DNA of 64,000 bases, taken from assembly GCA_022828425.1 (NCBI GenBank), contig CP094685.1:1860001-1924000 (forward strand), read 5' to 3'. A model generated the notes under the pieces. That model was given only the letters and a program-made list of their open reading frames with translations. It did not search any database and was not told the DNA's origin. The stretch comes from Candidatus Thiothrix sulfatifontis (lineage in GTDB: Bacteria; Pseudomonadota; Gammaproteobacteria; Thiotrichales; Thiotrichaceae). Both the position numbers and the translations under genes were made by a program. Shown piece after piece: positions 52,434-60,407 of this stretch (position 1 is its first letter; each line of letters begins with the position of its first letter).

Positions 52434-52766
52434 ATGAAAGAAAAATTACAGCAATTAATGCAAGCCTTGACCAGTGAGCGCGAGGAGTTACGCGTGCGGT
52501 TGCACGTATTGGGTCTGGAGGCGCGTGAAGAGTGGGCGCATCTGGAAACCAAGTGGGATGCTATGCAGGTGCGCTTGCGTGATACCGGCTGGGAATTGAA
52601 CCTGAAAGCAAAAGAGGAAATTCACGATTTGGGGGAAGATGTGGATAAACTTCAGCATAAAATCAGCGACAAGGTGAAAGATGTGCGCTTGGAAGTGGTT
52701 GAGGAATTACACGATTTGGGCGAGGAATTGTCTGACCTGTACCAGAAAATCCGGCGGCATTTTTGA
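52434..52766 (+). CDS. Coiled-coil protein, 110 aa
   Basis: A highly charged helical protein (MKEKLQQLMQALTSEREEL, EVVEELHDLGEELSDLYQKI) with no membrane segment, consisting almost entirely of heptad-like coiled coil. AGGAGG lies 7 nt before ATG, one of the strongest ribosome-binding sites in the window. It overlaps the start of the channel gene by 4 bp, so the two are translated together. It may be a cytoplasmic accessory of the channel; that is inference. Confidence 0.75.
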   Translation: MKEKLQQLMQALTSEREELRVRLHVLGLEAREEWAHLETKWDAMQVRLRDTGWELNLKAKEEIHDLGEDVDKLQHKISDKVKDVRLEVVEELHDLGEELSDLYQKIRRHF

Positions 52767-53770
52767 ATCGAGTGAACCTGTTGAGGGCGCGTCGGTGGTT
52801 GTATCTGGCGCTTGAGGCACAAAAAGGCGGGGTATGGGCAACATTTCTGAACCATTTTTTAATGGTATTGGTCGTGGCAAATGTCGTTGCCGTGGTGGTG
52901 GAGTCTGAGCACGCTATTTACCAGGCATACGCACCGTTTTTTGAGTGGTTTGAAGTGTGTTCGGTGGCCATTTTTACGCTGGAATACGTATTACGGGCTT
53001 GGGTTTGCGTGGAATCTGAGCACGTTGCGTTTCAGCATCCGATGCGTGGGCGCGTTCGTTATTTGTTGTCGCCGATGGCACTGGTCGATTTGGTGGCGGT
53101 ATTGCCTTTTTACCTCAGTTTGTTTTTCGGGTTAGTGGATTTACGCGTGTTGCGTAGTTTGCGTTTGTTGCGCTTATTGAAATTGACCCGCTATTCGCAT
53201 TCTCTGGCGCTGTTGTTGGCAGTATTGCGACAAGAGGCGGATAACTTGATCTCGGCTTTGTTCATTTTGTGCATGTTGGTGTTGTTGTCCGCAACGGGTA
53301 TTTATTTAGTGGAAGGTCACGTTCAACCGGATAAATTCGGTAGTATTCCCCGCGCATTGTGGTGGTCGGCGGTGACGGTGGCAACGGTCGGTTATGGTGA
53401 TGTGGTGCCGGTAACGTTAGTGGGAAAGGTGTTTAGTGGCACTATTATCATCACCGGCATTGCAGTTGCAGCGTTGCCTGCCGCTATCCTTGCCTCCGGC
53501 ATGATCAATGAGTTGAAGCGTCGCCGTGAAAGTTTCCGTTTTGAACTGGTACGTGCCATGGAAAATGGCAAGCTGGATTTTGGCGGCCTGCGTTATTTGG
53601 AAAAAATGCGCGTCACCATTGGCATTAGCCGGGCGGATGCGCGTTTGGTGTTCGAGGAAGTTAAGCAGGAAACGCGCTTGCAGACGCACACCAATTGCCC
53701 CCATTGCGGGCAGGCGCTGCTGATTAAACATCCGCCGGGGCACATTCATGTGAGTCTGGCGAAGCGGTAA
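52763..53770 (+). CDS. Voltage-gated-type potassium channel
   Basis: 335 residues. Six TM segments are visible; S4 is rich in Arg/Lys (RVLRSLRLLRLLKLTRYS), and the pore loop has TVATVGYGDVVPV, with the TVGYGD selectivity filter intact. The C-terminal tail includes a CPHC knuckle. It carries K+ across the inner membrane and is gated by voltage. The TTG start at 52763 overlaps the coiled-coil gene; a GTG at 52772 is also possible. It is the last gene before the integrated island. Confidence 0.9.
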   Translation: MNRVNLLRARRWLYLALEAQKGGVWATFLNHFLMVLVVANVVAVVVESEHAIYQAYAPFFEWFEVCSVAIFTLEYVLRAWVCVESEHVAFQHPMRGRVRYLLSPMALVDLVAVLPFYLSLFFGLVDLRVLRSLRLLRLLKLTRYSHSLALLLAVLRQEADNLISALFILCMLVLLSATGIYLVEGHVQPDKFGSIPRALWWSAVTVATVGYGDVVPVTLVGKVFSGTIIITGIAVAALPAAILASGMINELKRRRESFRFELVRAMENGKLDFGGLRYLEKMRVTIGISRADARLVFEEVKQETRLQTHTNCPHCGQALLIKHPPGHIHVSLAKR

Positions 53771-53792
53771 CAGTAAGAGTTGGGAAGAGTTT

Positions 53793-53867
53793 ATGAAACA
53801 AGTTAAGGTTCTCTTTGTCTGCATGGGCAGGATACGGCAAGCAGATTTAGCCCTTTTCTATCAATAG
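53793..53867 (+). pseudogene. 5' remnant of the low-molecular-weight protein tyrosine phosphatase gene
   Basis: Codes MKQVKVLFVCMG, the same first 12 residues (Val/Ile4 apart) as the intact gene start at 63672, then diverges to RIRQADLALFYQ and a stop. The break is inside the catalytic P-loop, right after TGCATGGGCA. It is the native 5' end, cut off by the island. Confidence 0.85.
53820..53829. other. Left attachment core (attL)
   Basis: TGCATGGGCA, identical to 63699-63708. It lies in the phosphatase P-loop codons Cys10-Met11-Gly12. Flanking similarity extends 27 bp to the left only, as expected if the crossover is in this core and the element carries a mimic of the gene's 5' end. Confidence 0.7.
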
Positions 53868-53900
53868 CTTACCGTTAATTAGTAAGCTATTTGTAAGCTA
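53863..53900. repeat. Arm-type repeats beside attL
   Basis: A perfect 10-bp inverted repeat (AATAGCTTAC at 53863-53872, GTAAGCTATT at 53882-53891) is followed by a third half, GTAAGCTA (53893-53900). Location between attL and the integrase gene suggests recombinase arm-binding sites; a transcription terminator is an alternative. Confidence 0.5.
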
Positions 53901-53909
53901 ATAATTATC

Positions 53910-54980
53910 TCAAATCTCTAAAGTAAGCCAATCATCACCCCGCACATCGTCATATCTCTCAGTCGAACGGGAGTCCTTGTGACCTAGCAGCGTCTTAACG
54001 TCAACACCCTGCTTTCTATAAAGCCGTTCGGATAAAGAGCGAACTTCATAGAGCGTCGCCGGTTGCTTGCCTTCCTCCCATGCAATACCCGAACGTCTCA
54101 CTATCTGGGTGAATTCGCGTGTGATGCGGTAAGGGTGCATAGGCTTGCCCTTGCCCATGTTGCCAGCGTCGGAAACGTGGTGGAGCAAATACGGCGATTC
54201 AATGCCATCAGTGAAGCACTTGTTAATGGTGTCTTCCAATGTCCAGCCTAGAGCGTCTAATTTCAGCGTCACGGGGATTTTGATACGAACATCGGTCTTT
54301 GTGCGCTGAACCTGCAAATATCCATCTACAGGCTTTTGCATGGCGGTCAATTCCGTTGCGCCCGCGTGACTTGTCAGGATCGCAAGTTCTAGCGCCCGCT
54401 GCATCCAATCATCAGCGAGTGAGTAAATCGCACTGAACTGTTCCAGCGATAACCGCGAACGTTTGGCGGTAGCAGTCGGGTTACGGGTCAAGCTTGCAGG
54501 ATTATGGTTAGCCTTCAGCCATCCCGTAGAAACGGCTTCAAGGAAAAGATCAATCAGCACCGAGCGGATAGTTTGAGCCATGCGGTTTTTACCTTGGCTC
54601 TTGAATTCGCTTAGCAAGTCAGTGATTGCTTCAGCATCAACGTCTTTCAATTGCCAGCTACCAAAGCGCGGCATTAGCACGTTATCGAGAATGTGGTGAC
54701 GGCTTCGCAGGGTGTTAGGCTTTAGATTTCTTTCCTGTAAAGCCTCTTTGAACTTCTCCACGAAAGCACTGAAGGTTTTACCCTTGCCCTCTATGCGTTC
54801 AAATAGCGCGGTCTCACGGTCTTTCGGGTGTGCAGCTTGCAGACGATGCAACACCTTGCAAGCGGTTACAAAGTCGCTCCCTAAGCCGTGACGCTTCCCA
54901 GTAACGGGATGGATGCACGAATAGTAAGTTTTACCATTCGCGCCTTTTGCATGGTGTAATCCCGCTGGTTTGCGCTTCAT
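53910..54980 (-). CDS. int: Lambda-type tyrosine integrase with altered catalytic residues
   Basis: 356 residues, close to lambda Int in layout. It has an N-terminal arm-binding domain (HHAKGANGKTYYSCIHP), a core-binding domain and a C-terminal catalytic domain. Lambda-like blocks are GYLQVQRTKTDVRIKIP and TLYEVRSLSERLYRKQG, then LLGHKDSRSTERYDDVRG. Arg314, His334 and the nucleophile Tyr343 are present. However, the first catalytic Arg is absent (TSHAGATEL stands where lambda has TGQRVGDL), and the His before Arg314 is Tyr311. It is placed next to attL and overlaps xis by ATGA. Activity may be reduced or lost. Confidence 0.9.
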   Translation of the reverse strand: MKRKPAGLHHAKGANGKTYYSCIHPVTGKRHGLGSDFVTACKVLHRLQAAHPKDRETALFERIEGKGKTFSAFVEKFKEALQERNLKPNTLRSRHHILDNVLMPRFGSWQLKDVDAEAITDLLSEFKSQGKNRMAQTIRSVLIDLFLEAVSTGWLKANHNPASLTRNPTATAKRSRLSLEQFSAIYSLADDWMQRALELAILTSHAGATELTAMQKPVDGYLQVQRTKTDVRIKIPVTLKLDALGWTLEDTINKCFTDGIESPYLLHHVSDAGNMGKGKPMHPYRITREFTQIVRRSGIAWEEGKQPATLYEVRSLSERLYRKQGVDVKTLLGHKDSRSTERYDDVRGDDWLTLEI

Positions 54981-55165
54981 GAACTCTCACCTGTGAATGG
55001 GCAGTAGTATTTTGCATTTTCGAGAACACGATATGTCCGACCATGCTTTACAGGTTGCGGCTGAATGCGCCCTTCCCTTGCCCACAGACGCAAGGTGTTA
55101 ATGCTTGGCACTTGATCGGAATAGCGAGACTCTGCCCATTTTTCCAAGGTCAATAATTTTTTCAT
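54977..55165 (-). CDS. xis: Excisionase (lambda Xis family)
   Basis: A 62-residue winged-helix protein that starts MKKLLTLEKWAESRY. NTLRLWAREGRIQPQPVKHGR matches the lambda Xis pattern with its recognition helix and wing. It overlaps the int start by ATGA. It would bend DNA at the attachment site and favour excision with the integrase. Confidence 0.8.
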   Translation of the reverse strand: MKKLLTLEKWAESRYSDQVPSINTLRLWAREGRIQPQPVKHGRTYRVLENAKYYCPFTGESS

Positions 55166-55238
55166 TGTTTTGCTCTCCATGCTGGCAAGGTCATCTTTTC
55201 TCTGAAAAGCATCTTCATGCTGTTTTCAACGAACCAGC

Positions 55239-55377
55239 TACACACACAAAGCGAGACTACACACTTACACACTTTACACACCCCTAAAGGGGAGTGTGTA
55301 AAAGTGTGTAGGTGTGCTGATAGTCCAGTGTGTAAAAGTGTGTAATTGTGTGTAGTAAAGTGTGTAGGTAGTGTGTA
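55239..55377. repeat. Iteron-like GTGTGTA array
   Basis: The heptamer GTGTGTA occurs seven times on the plus strand (55294, 55304, 55328, 55338, 55348, 55360, 55371), mostly 10-12 bp apart, a helical phase. Four TACACAC copies (the same on the other strand) lie at 55239, 55258, 55266 and 55275. The two sets are separated by CCCCTAAAGGGG, so the region can form a strong hairpin. It lies between the RepA-like gene and xis, where a replication origin or regulatory site is plausible. No gene of its own is seen in 55166-55382. Confidence 0.7.
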
Positions 55378-55382
55378 GCTCA

Positions 55383-56615
55383 TTATTTAACCACCTCAAC
55401 ATATCCGTTCTGGCATTTGATTAGATTTTGCTCTATCAATTTGTCTGTGATTCGTTCGGCAAATGCTGAAGGTGTTAGGTATCGGTAATTTACTTCAGAA
55501 TTGTTTTTGCACGATTCAATCCAGTGAGTGAGCATAACTTGCGCCTGATCTGGATTATGACCACTAAGCTCTAAGTTCCGGCGTTGCGCATCAATCAAGC
55601 TATGCAGCACTACCATTGCCGCCTTTGGGTTCTTCCCGCTGGCAACTTTTGAGCCTTTACTAGCTTTGGGTGGCGCATCAGTTGCAACAGGAACAAGCGT
55701 TGTTTCCCATCCATCTTCCGGGCAGTCTGGATCGGCATAAATTCCGGGTAGCTCAACTCGCTTGAATGTAAATCCCATAGGCAATGGTTTGGCAGCGTCC
55801 TTCATTTCGGTGCAGGTGAGGCTTTTAACGGACTGCATATCGTCACCATCCCCATCTAAGAGATAAACGCAATCTGCATTCTTGAGTAGCGTATTTGAGC
55901 CATTCATCCGCGTTTCATTGCGGTTCGTGTGATGAATAACCACGACTGCGCAATTGAACCTATCTTTGATTTCATCAGCCGCCGCAATATATTTTGCTGC
56001 ATCAACACTGCTATTTTCATCACCATCAAGAGTGCGGATATATGTATCAAGGAAAATACAACTAACATCAGGGTATCCGTGTTCTTGCATAGCATTTATT
56101 ACAGCGTCGATTATTGCATTTTGATCTGTTGGCAGTTTTAGCACTTGCTCTGACAGTAGTAAGTTAGCATCATCCGCTGATACATCATTGTTATTGAGCC
56201 ATCCCTGAAACCTTTTCAGGATGTTGTTATTCCCTTCCCCGGAAATATAAAGAACTGTTCCCGGTTGCTTGATTTCTTTGCCGTGCCAATCTTCGCCAGT
56301 TGCAATAGACATAGCCCAATCAATGCCAATAAATGTTTTTCCAACTTTTGGAGGTGCATGTAAAAAAATGACACTTTTTGATGGAAGTGTTTTTTTAATA
56401 AGCCATTCCATCGGCTTAAGATTCTGCAATGCGCTTGATAGCGTTTTCAGCAATACCTTTTTGCTGGATTTTGGTGGTGTATCAGAAAGCGACTCATAAG
56501 CAGGGTCTTCGTAATAGCAGTGATCGGGCATATCATGCTTATGGTCTTTGCACTCATAAGCAGGCTGATAAAATCCTGATTCAATTGCAGCAGAGATAAC
56601 GTCATCATTAAGCAT
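55383..56615 (-). CDS. RepA-type AAA helicase of the island
   Basis: A 410-residue RecA-fold ATPase. Walker A is APPKVGKT (residues 87-94), Walker B is CIFLDTYIR (about 186-194), and VVVIHHTNRN follows as in RSF1010 RepA and related helicases. A C-terminal helical tail follows (CKNNSEVNYRYLTPSAFAERI). It overlaps the primase gene by 8 bp. It should unwind DNA for replication of the excised element. Confidence 0.85.
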   Translation of the reverse strand: MLNDDVISAAIESGFYQPAYECKDHKHDMPDHCYYEDPAYESLSDTPPKSSKKVLLKTLSSALQNLKPMEWLIKKTLPSKSVIFLHAPPKVGKTFIGIDWAMSIATGEDWHGKEIKQPGTVLYISGEGNNNILKRFQGWLNNNDVSADDANLLLSEQVLKLPTDQNAIIDAVINAMQEHGYPDVSCIFLDTYIRTLDGDENSSVDAAKYIAAADEIKDRFNCAVVVIHHTNRNETRMNGSNTLLKNADCVYLLDGDGDDMQSVKSLTCTEMKDAAKPLPMGFTFKRVELPGIYADPDCPEDGWETTLVPVATDAPPKASKGSKVASGKNPKAAMVVLHSLIDAQRRNLELSGHNPDQAQVMLTHWIESCKNNSEVNYRYLTPSAFAERITDKLIEQNLIKCQNGYVEVVK

Positions 56616-57321
56616 GATTCACCTCAGGCTTTAGGTACTCTCCATAGGATTCAATGGAATGGGTGATTAGCTCTTTAACCAGTGCGATTTCATCAATACT
56701 GGGGCGAAACACATAACGACCGTCTACTTTATTCGTCTGGCGTTGCAGGTATTCACGGTGCTTAATTGCGTCGATTAAATCCTCTGCAATCGTCTTGATA
56801 TTGTAATCACGACGCGCTTGCTCATGCTTGCGCTGCGCATCTAATGCCATTTGTGCAGATTGTTTTTCGGCAATTGCCCTGATTTTATCGCGCTCTTTAT
56901 TGTCCATTTGCGATAAACCTAAAACATCAGCCACGGCTTTTAATTGCTGTTTGCTATCCCATCCGAAAACATGCCCTAGCAAACTAAATCCATCGCCTGA
57001 CTGTTGATCGCCACCGCCCCCGCAAAACCACTTGCCAGTATTGCCATAATCAGCCATTACTCTAAAGCGGTCTTTGCCACCGCATCCACAACAAGCCGTA
57101 TGCTTACGGTAATCCGTTGATATGATTTTTACACCAAGGGCGGTATGGATGTATTCCCACTGCCCATAAGCAGCGACACGAACATCAGAGAAACTAAGCT
57201 GATTATTTGAATCAGGTTTGCTATAATTGCGGCTGGAAGTTGAACATATCGCCCCTTCATTTTTGCGAGTGCTGGGGCTTTCGCTTTTTTGGGATTCTTC
57301 CCTGTCGATTGCTGCCATCAT
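56608..57321 (-). CDS. P4-like zinc-ribbon primase protein
   Basis: 237 residues. A zinc-ribbon primase-helicase N-domain: HTACCGCGGKDRFRVMAD, then GKWFCGGGGDQQSGDGFSLLGHVFGW, the Cys/Gly-rich pattern of the P4 alpha-type Prim_Zn_Ribbon. The C-terminal half is a long charged helix region and has no Toprim domain, so it is a short primase accessory, perhaps working with the RepA-like helicase. It overlaps alpA by ATGA and the helicase gene by 8 bp. Confidence 0.8.
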   Translation of the reverse strand: MMAAIDREESQKSESPSTRKNEGAICSTSSRNYSKPDSNNQLSFSDVRVAAYGQWEYIHTALGVKIISTDYRKHTACCGCGGKDRFRVMADYGNTGKWFCGGGGDQQSGDGFSLLGHVFGWDSKQQLKAVADVLGLSQMDNKERDKIRAIAEKQSAQMALDAQRKHEQARRDYNIKTIAEDLIDAIKHREYLQRQTNKVDGRYVFRPSIDEIALVKELITHSIESYGEYLKPEVNHA

Positions 57322-57506
57322 TGGTTAGCACCTCCATTGTCCAGCCACTCATTAATGACACTTTCGCGCCATCCAATCCGGCGAAGAGATACCATTATCG
57401 GCTTTGGGAGCTTGCCACTTTTCATCAAGCGGATAGCAGTCCATTTGCTAAATCCGAGCTTTTCTTTCAGTCCGGCATAGCCATGTATTAATTGATCGTT
57501 TTGCAT
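57318..57506 (-). CDS. alpA: AlpA-family DNA-binding regulator
   Basis: A 62-residue winged-helix protein from MQNDQLIHGYAGLKEKLGFSK, then RLMKSGKLPKPIMVS and IGWRESVINEWL, the AlpA pattern (helix-turn-helix, wing, tryptophan). AlpA regulators activate integrase or replication genes in P4-like satellites. It starts the replication operon. A frame opens earlier at 57581, but MQNDQ begins the family domain. Confidence 0.82.
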   Translation of the reverse strand: MQNDQLIHGYAGLKEKLGFSKWTAIRLMKSGKLPKPIMVSLRRIGWRESVINEWLDNGGANQ

Positions 57507-57665
57507 GTTTTTAACACTCAGGTTGCATAAAGTAAGCAAATGATTGCAGGCTCTTGCAAATGGGTTCGTGGAGGTTTCCATTTGAGGCTGTTTTTCTGCT
57601 AATTCGCGTTTTGTTCATTTGCCATTAAGAAATGGCAAGGTTTTCACCCTGCCACCTCCGTTTTG

Positions 57666-59261
57666 CTACGCTTTACGCCTCCTAGACTTCGCTTTTAACG
57701 CCTCCAATCGCGTTGGGTCTTTCGCATTGTGCCAATCATCCTTACAAGTGGATTTGCAGAACGTGTGCCATTTGTTCGCCTTGCGGAAGTTTGCGCCGCA
57801 TTGTGGGCAGTCAACATAAGTCCCTGCTTTCGCCTCAGCAGCTTGCGTGTACGCCGCTTCGTTGATGCGTGTATCTACACGTTCGTGTAAGGGCTTAGAA
57901 TCGCCTACACGTTCGTGTAAGGGCTTCTCTGCTGATGCGTGTACGCTCTCCTTACGCGCTACCGGCGCATAGTCCGATGGGGTAGGGCGTGGGTTCGTAG
58001 GCAAGATGATTTCCTGCGCGTATTTCCGCCGGTTTTCTTCCAGCAATGAGGTTTCACGATCTTTAGCAACCTGACCTGATTGGATAAACCCGAACGTTCT
58101 TTCTGGTTTCGCTGGCAATTCGATTTCTGAATCTTGCCACCTGAAGCGACTTGCAGTAGCAGGATTGCCAAAGCCGATTTTAGAATCAGAATACGGCTTG
58201 CCCTTAGTGCGAATTTCATAACCATCATCATTGAACGTTTCTGGATTATTCGGGGTAGGGCGGTTTAATTCATCCTTCGATAAATCAATAACACGGTCAT
58301 CTGTAAAATCATCTGGTGAAAATGTTTTGCCAGTCATTTTGAAATATGAACCGTTCAAATCCTTCAGCATATCGGTGTAATGGCGAATGTTTTTCAATGT
58401 TCTGGACTCATTGAAAATGGTCGTGACGTGTATCAGTTCCAGTAGCAATGCCGCTATTAGGGTGATAATCATCACGCCACCATCAATAGATGTATTGAAA
58501 ATCTGACTAGCGAATTTAGCAGGCGGGATAGCCTGTTCTGTTCGTTCGGCTTTCATCAATTCATGGTTAACCGCTTGCGCCTTAGAGGTTGCTTCAGCAT
58601 TGCTTGCGCGTTCAGCATTAGCCTGTTCCTTTAAAGAATCAACCATGCCTTTGTCACCATTACAATGAAACTTTGTTTCAGGATTGGTCTTTTTAGCTTG
58701 TTCGAGTTTAACCAAACAAGCGCTATAAGACTTTTGAGCCTTAGCAATAGATTCAGCCATTCCAGACGCGCCACTATTAACAATGGTTGCACTGGTGAGT
58801 GATTTCCCCATTGCGCTATTATCCGCTGCATGAAAACTCTTTACCTGCAAATTGGTACTTGCTGAAATGCTTTCGTAGTAAATGCCGCTAACGATCGCCA
58901 GCGCAATAATGAAATAGATAATGGTTTGAATTTTCCTACGGTCATTAAAGCCATCTTTCGCTATCGCCTTGTAATTGAAGTGCTTCGCCAGACTTAACGC
59001 CGCTGGTACGCTTAGAGTGACGATAATCACCCATAGCATACCCACAACATTGGTTTTATTGGCAAACAAATAATCTTGCAAAGCGAATACCGACACGCCA
59101 GCGAACAATACGCTAGTGAATGACAGGTAAATGAAAAACGTCGCAATACTCCATATTGACTGAGAAGTTTTAATGCCGTGCAAATCAGCCTTGTGCTGTT
59201 CCAATTGCGCGGTTGAACTGGTGATCTCTTGAAAAAGAGGGTAAGCGTTATTCAGATTCAT
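57666..59261 (-). CDS. Membrane protein with C-terminal zinc finger (531 aa)
   Basis: From MNLNNAYPLFQEITSS. Four TM segments lie in the first 320 residues (IATFFIYLSFTSVLFAGV, GMLWVIIVTLSVPAALSLA, TIIYFIIALAIVSGIYYES and GVMIITLIAALLLELIHV), with a coiled-coil periplasmic or cytoplasmic loop between. The C-terminal 50 residues are a zinc-finger (YVDCPQCGANF, HTFCKSTCKDDW) with a basic tail. No known family. It starts 2 nt after the preceding membrane gene stops, so they form an operon. A role in surface exclusion or superinfection immunity is a guess. Confidence 0.7.
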   Translation of the reverse strand: MNLNNAYPLFQEITSSTAQLEQHKADLHGIKTSQSIWSIATFFIYLSFTSVLFAGVSVFALQDYLFANKTNVVGMLWVIIVTLSVPAALSLAKHFNYKAIAKDGFNDRRKIQTIIYFIIALAIVSGIYYESISASTNLQVKSFHAADNSAMGKSLTSATIVNSGASGMAESIAKAQKSYSACLVKLEQAKKTNPETKFHCNGDKGMVDSLKEQANAERASNAEATSKAQAVNHELMKAERTEQAIPPAKFASQIFNTSIDGGVMIITLIAALLLELIHVTTIFNESRTLKNIRHYTDMLKDLNGSYFKMTGKTFSPDDFTDDRVIDLSKDELNRPTPNNPETFNDDGYEIRTKGKPYSDSKIGFGNPATASRFRWQDSEIELPAKPERTFGFIQSGQVAKDRETSLLEENRRKYAQEIILPTNPRPTPSDYAPVARKESVHASAEKPLHERVGDSKPLHERVDTRINEAAYTQAAEAKAGTYVDCPQCGANFRKANKWHTFCKSTCKDDWHNAKDPTRLEALKAKSRRRKA

Positions 59262-59263
59262 GA

Positions 59264-59659
59264 TTAAACCCCCATCCATGAAATTGTGTACAAACCGACG
59301 ATGTATAAAACACGTAGCAAGCTGTTTGCCGGTGTTGTCCACAGTGTTGTGGTTATCGCCAGTGAAGCGAATACCGGGAACAATTGATAGACCGCGTAAA
59401 TGTGGTTATCGCTTGCCATCACGTTTGAGAAGTTCACGGCATAGAACAGAACCGCCAGTAAGCCGATTCCATTGGTAACGTGCTTGAACAGTTCCGCACG
59501 TACCGCAAAATCAGCGACGTGACGGAATAGGGCAAACATCAAGGGGAATACCGTCGCCCCTGTGGTGATAAGTTCCCAGACGTTGCCAGCCGTGCCAATG
59601 TGACCATTGGTTTTTTCCAGCTTGGCAGGGGATACGGTTAGGTGAGTGGGGTTGCTCAT
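59264..59659 (-). CDS. Small membrane protein of the island
   Basis: About 131 residues from MSNPTHLTVSPAKLEK. Three or four TM segments (ELITTGATVFPLMFALF, NGIGLLAVLFYAVNF, YQLFPVFASLAITTTL, RVLYIVGLYTISWMGV). It overlaps the upstream gene by ATGA. No family recognised. Probably a partner of the 531-aa membrane protein just downstream. Confidence 0.68.
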   Translation of the reverse strand: MSNPTHLTVSPAKLEKTNGHIGTAGNVWELITTGATVFPLMFALFRHVADFAVRAELFKHVTNGIGLLAVLFYAVNFSNVMASDNHIYAVYQLFPVFASLAITTTLWTTPANSLLRVLYIVGLYTISWMGV

Positions 59660-60009
59660 TGCTGCACCTCCAACAAATCCGCACGGACTAGCGCCCACAA
59701 GGTTGTCAGGTTTTCAATTTCCTGATTCATGCCAGCAATCGCGGTTTGTTTCGTTGAAAATCGGGTGAAGAATTGCGACAAAATGGCGGCATGGCTTTTC
59801 ATGCGAGCGGTAATGGTAAGAAGCCCTTGGATGCGCTCTTGCGTAGTGAGTCGTGCGTATGGTGAGATTTCAGGCTGTGTGCCGACCATCGCCATAGCAA
59901 AATCCGCAAGAATGCGTTGATTTTCTGGACTCATCAGGGGAATTGCCTGAATGATGCGTGTTTCTAACTGACTGTAGTTTTCAGTTTCAGTTGTGTTAAG
60001 ATTTGCCAT
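59656..60009 (-). CDS. Helical protein of the island, 117 aa
   Basis: Starts MANLNTTETENYSQLETRI with AGGAG 7 nt before it. A helical, uncharged core (PLMSPENQRILADFAMAMVG, IQGLLTITARMKSHAAILSQF) without TM segments. It is the first gene of the three-gene set with the two membrane proteins. Function unknown. Confidence 0.65.
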   Translation of the reverse strand: MANLNTTETENYSQLETRIIQAIPLMSPENQRILADFAMAMVGTQPEISPYARLTTQERIQGLLTITARMKSHAAILSQFFTRFSTKQTAIAGMNQEIENLTTLWALVRADLLEVQQ

Positions 60010-60090
60010 TGCTGGACTCCTAAGTTATTGCATTAAGTGGGTTTTCAGTAATTGGCTGTTTGGTGCTTCCAACACCTTGCAGCCCTTAAG

Positions 60091-60112
60091 CGCCCCTTCA
60101 TTGGGGCGTTTT
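60091..60112 (+). terminator. Terminator-like hairpin facing the plus strand
   Basis: CGCCCC (60091-60096) and GGGGCG (60103-60108) form a 6-bp stem with a TTCATT loop, followed by TTTTCGTTT. It lies just downstream of the minus-strand Arc gene in a region without plus-strand genes, so it would stop antisense transcription coming from the left. It also separates the Arc gene from the next operon. Confidence 0.5.
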
Positions 60113-60115
60113 CGT

Positions 60116-60280
60116 TTATGCCGTTTGTGCTTTCTGTTCTGCCTCCCTTGCCATTGCTTCTTTCAGGATGCGGATAAGTTCCGCGTTCATGCTTCTATCG
60201 TTGGTCTTCGCCCGATCTGTCAGCCATTGGTGAACAGGTGCGGGCATTCTTGCTTGCGTTTTTTTGTCTGGTTCTGTCAT
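60116..60280 (-). CDS. Arc-family ribbon-helix-helix repressor 1 (54 aa)
   Basis: A 54-residue protein: MTEPDKKTQARMPAPV, then HQWLTDRAKTNDRSMNAELI, then RILKEAMAR and an alanine-rich tail. This is the Arc/Mnt ribbon-helix-helix pattern (strand, helix A, NRSxNAE turn, helix B). It is divergent from a second Arc-like gene across a 127-bp region with repeated AT-rich palindromes. It probably represses one or both genes and so sets the lysogeny state of the island. Confidence 0.75.
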   Translation of the reverse strand: MTEPDKKTQARMPAPVHQWLTDRAKTNDRSMNAELIRILKEAMAREAEQKAQTA

Positions 60281-60311
60281 TGCCAAAATTCCAATATAGT
60301 TAAAATAGATA

Positions 60312-60371
60312 CTAAATTAGTTAGTGAGAATACGGTATTAGTTATTTTTGAGTTTGTCAACTAAATTAGTT
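60312..60371. promoter_or_regulatory. Repeated operator-like sites between two Arc genes
   Basis: CTAAATTAGTT occurs at 60312-60322 and again at 60361-60371, each nearly palindromic (AACTAA/TTAGTT), with a partial ATTAGTTA near 60337. Spacing between the full copies is 49 bp. They fall between the two divergent starts, where each repressor could block both promoters. Confidence 0.6.
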
Positions 60372-60407
60372 GTAGAATGCGGCATAAATTCAATTAGGCG
60401 TTACCGG

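Noticed and set aside
53771-53830. tRNA gene as island target
   Set aside because: No cloverleaf can be drawn; the site is a protein-coding gene start.
55162-55383. A 73-codon minus-strand frame rich in Thr, His and Cys
   Set aside because: It is a by-product of the GTGTGTA repeats, with no family signal.
57619-57638. TTGCCATT/AATGGCAA hairpin between the alpA gene and the 531-aa gene
   Set aside because: No T-run; may only be a weak attenuator.
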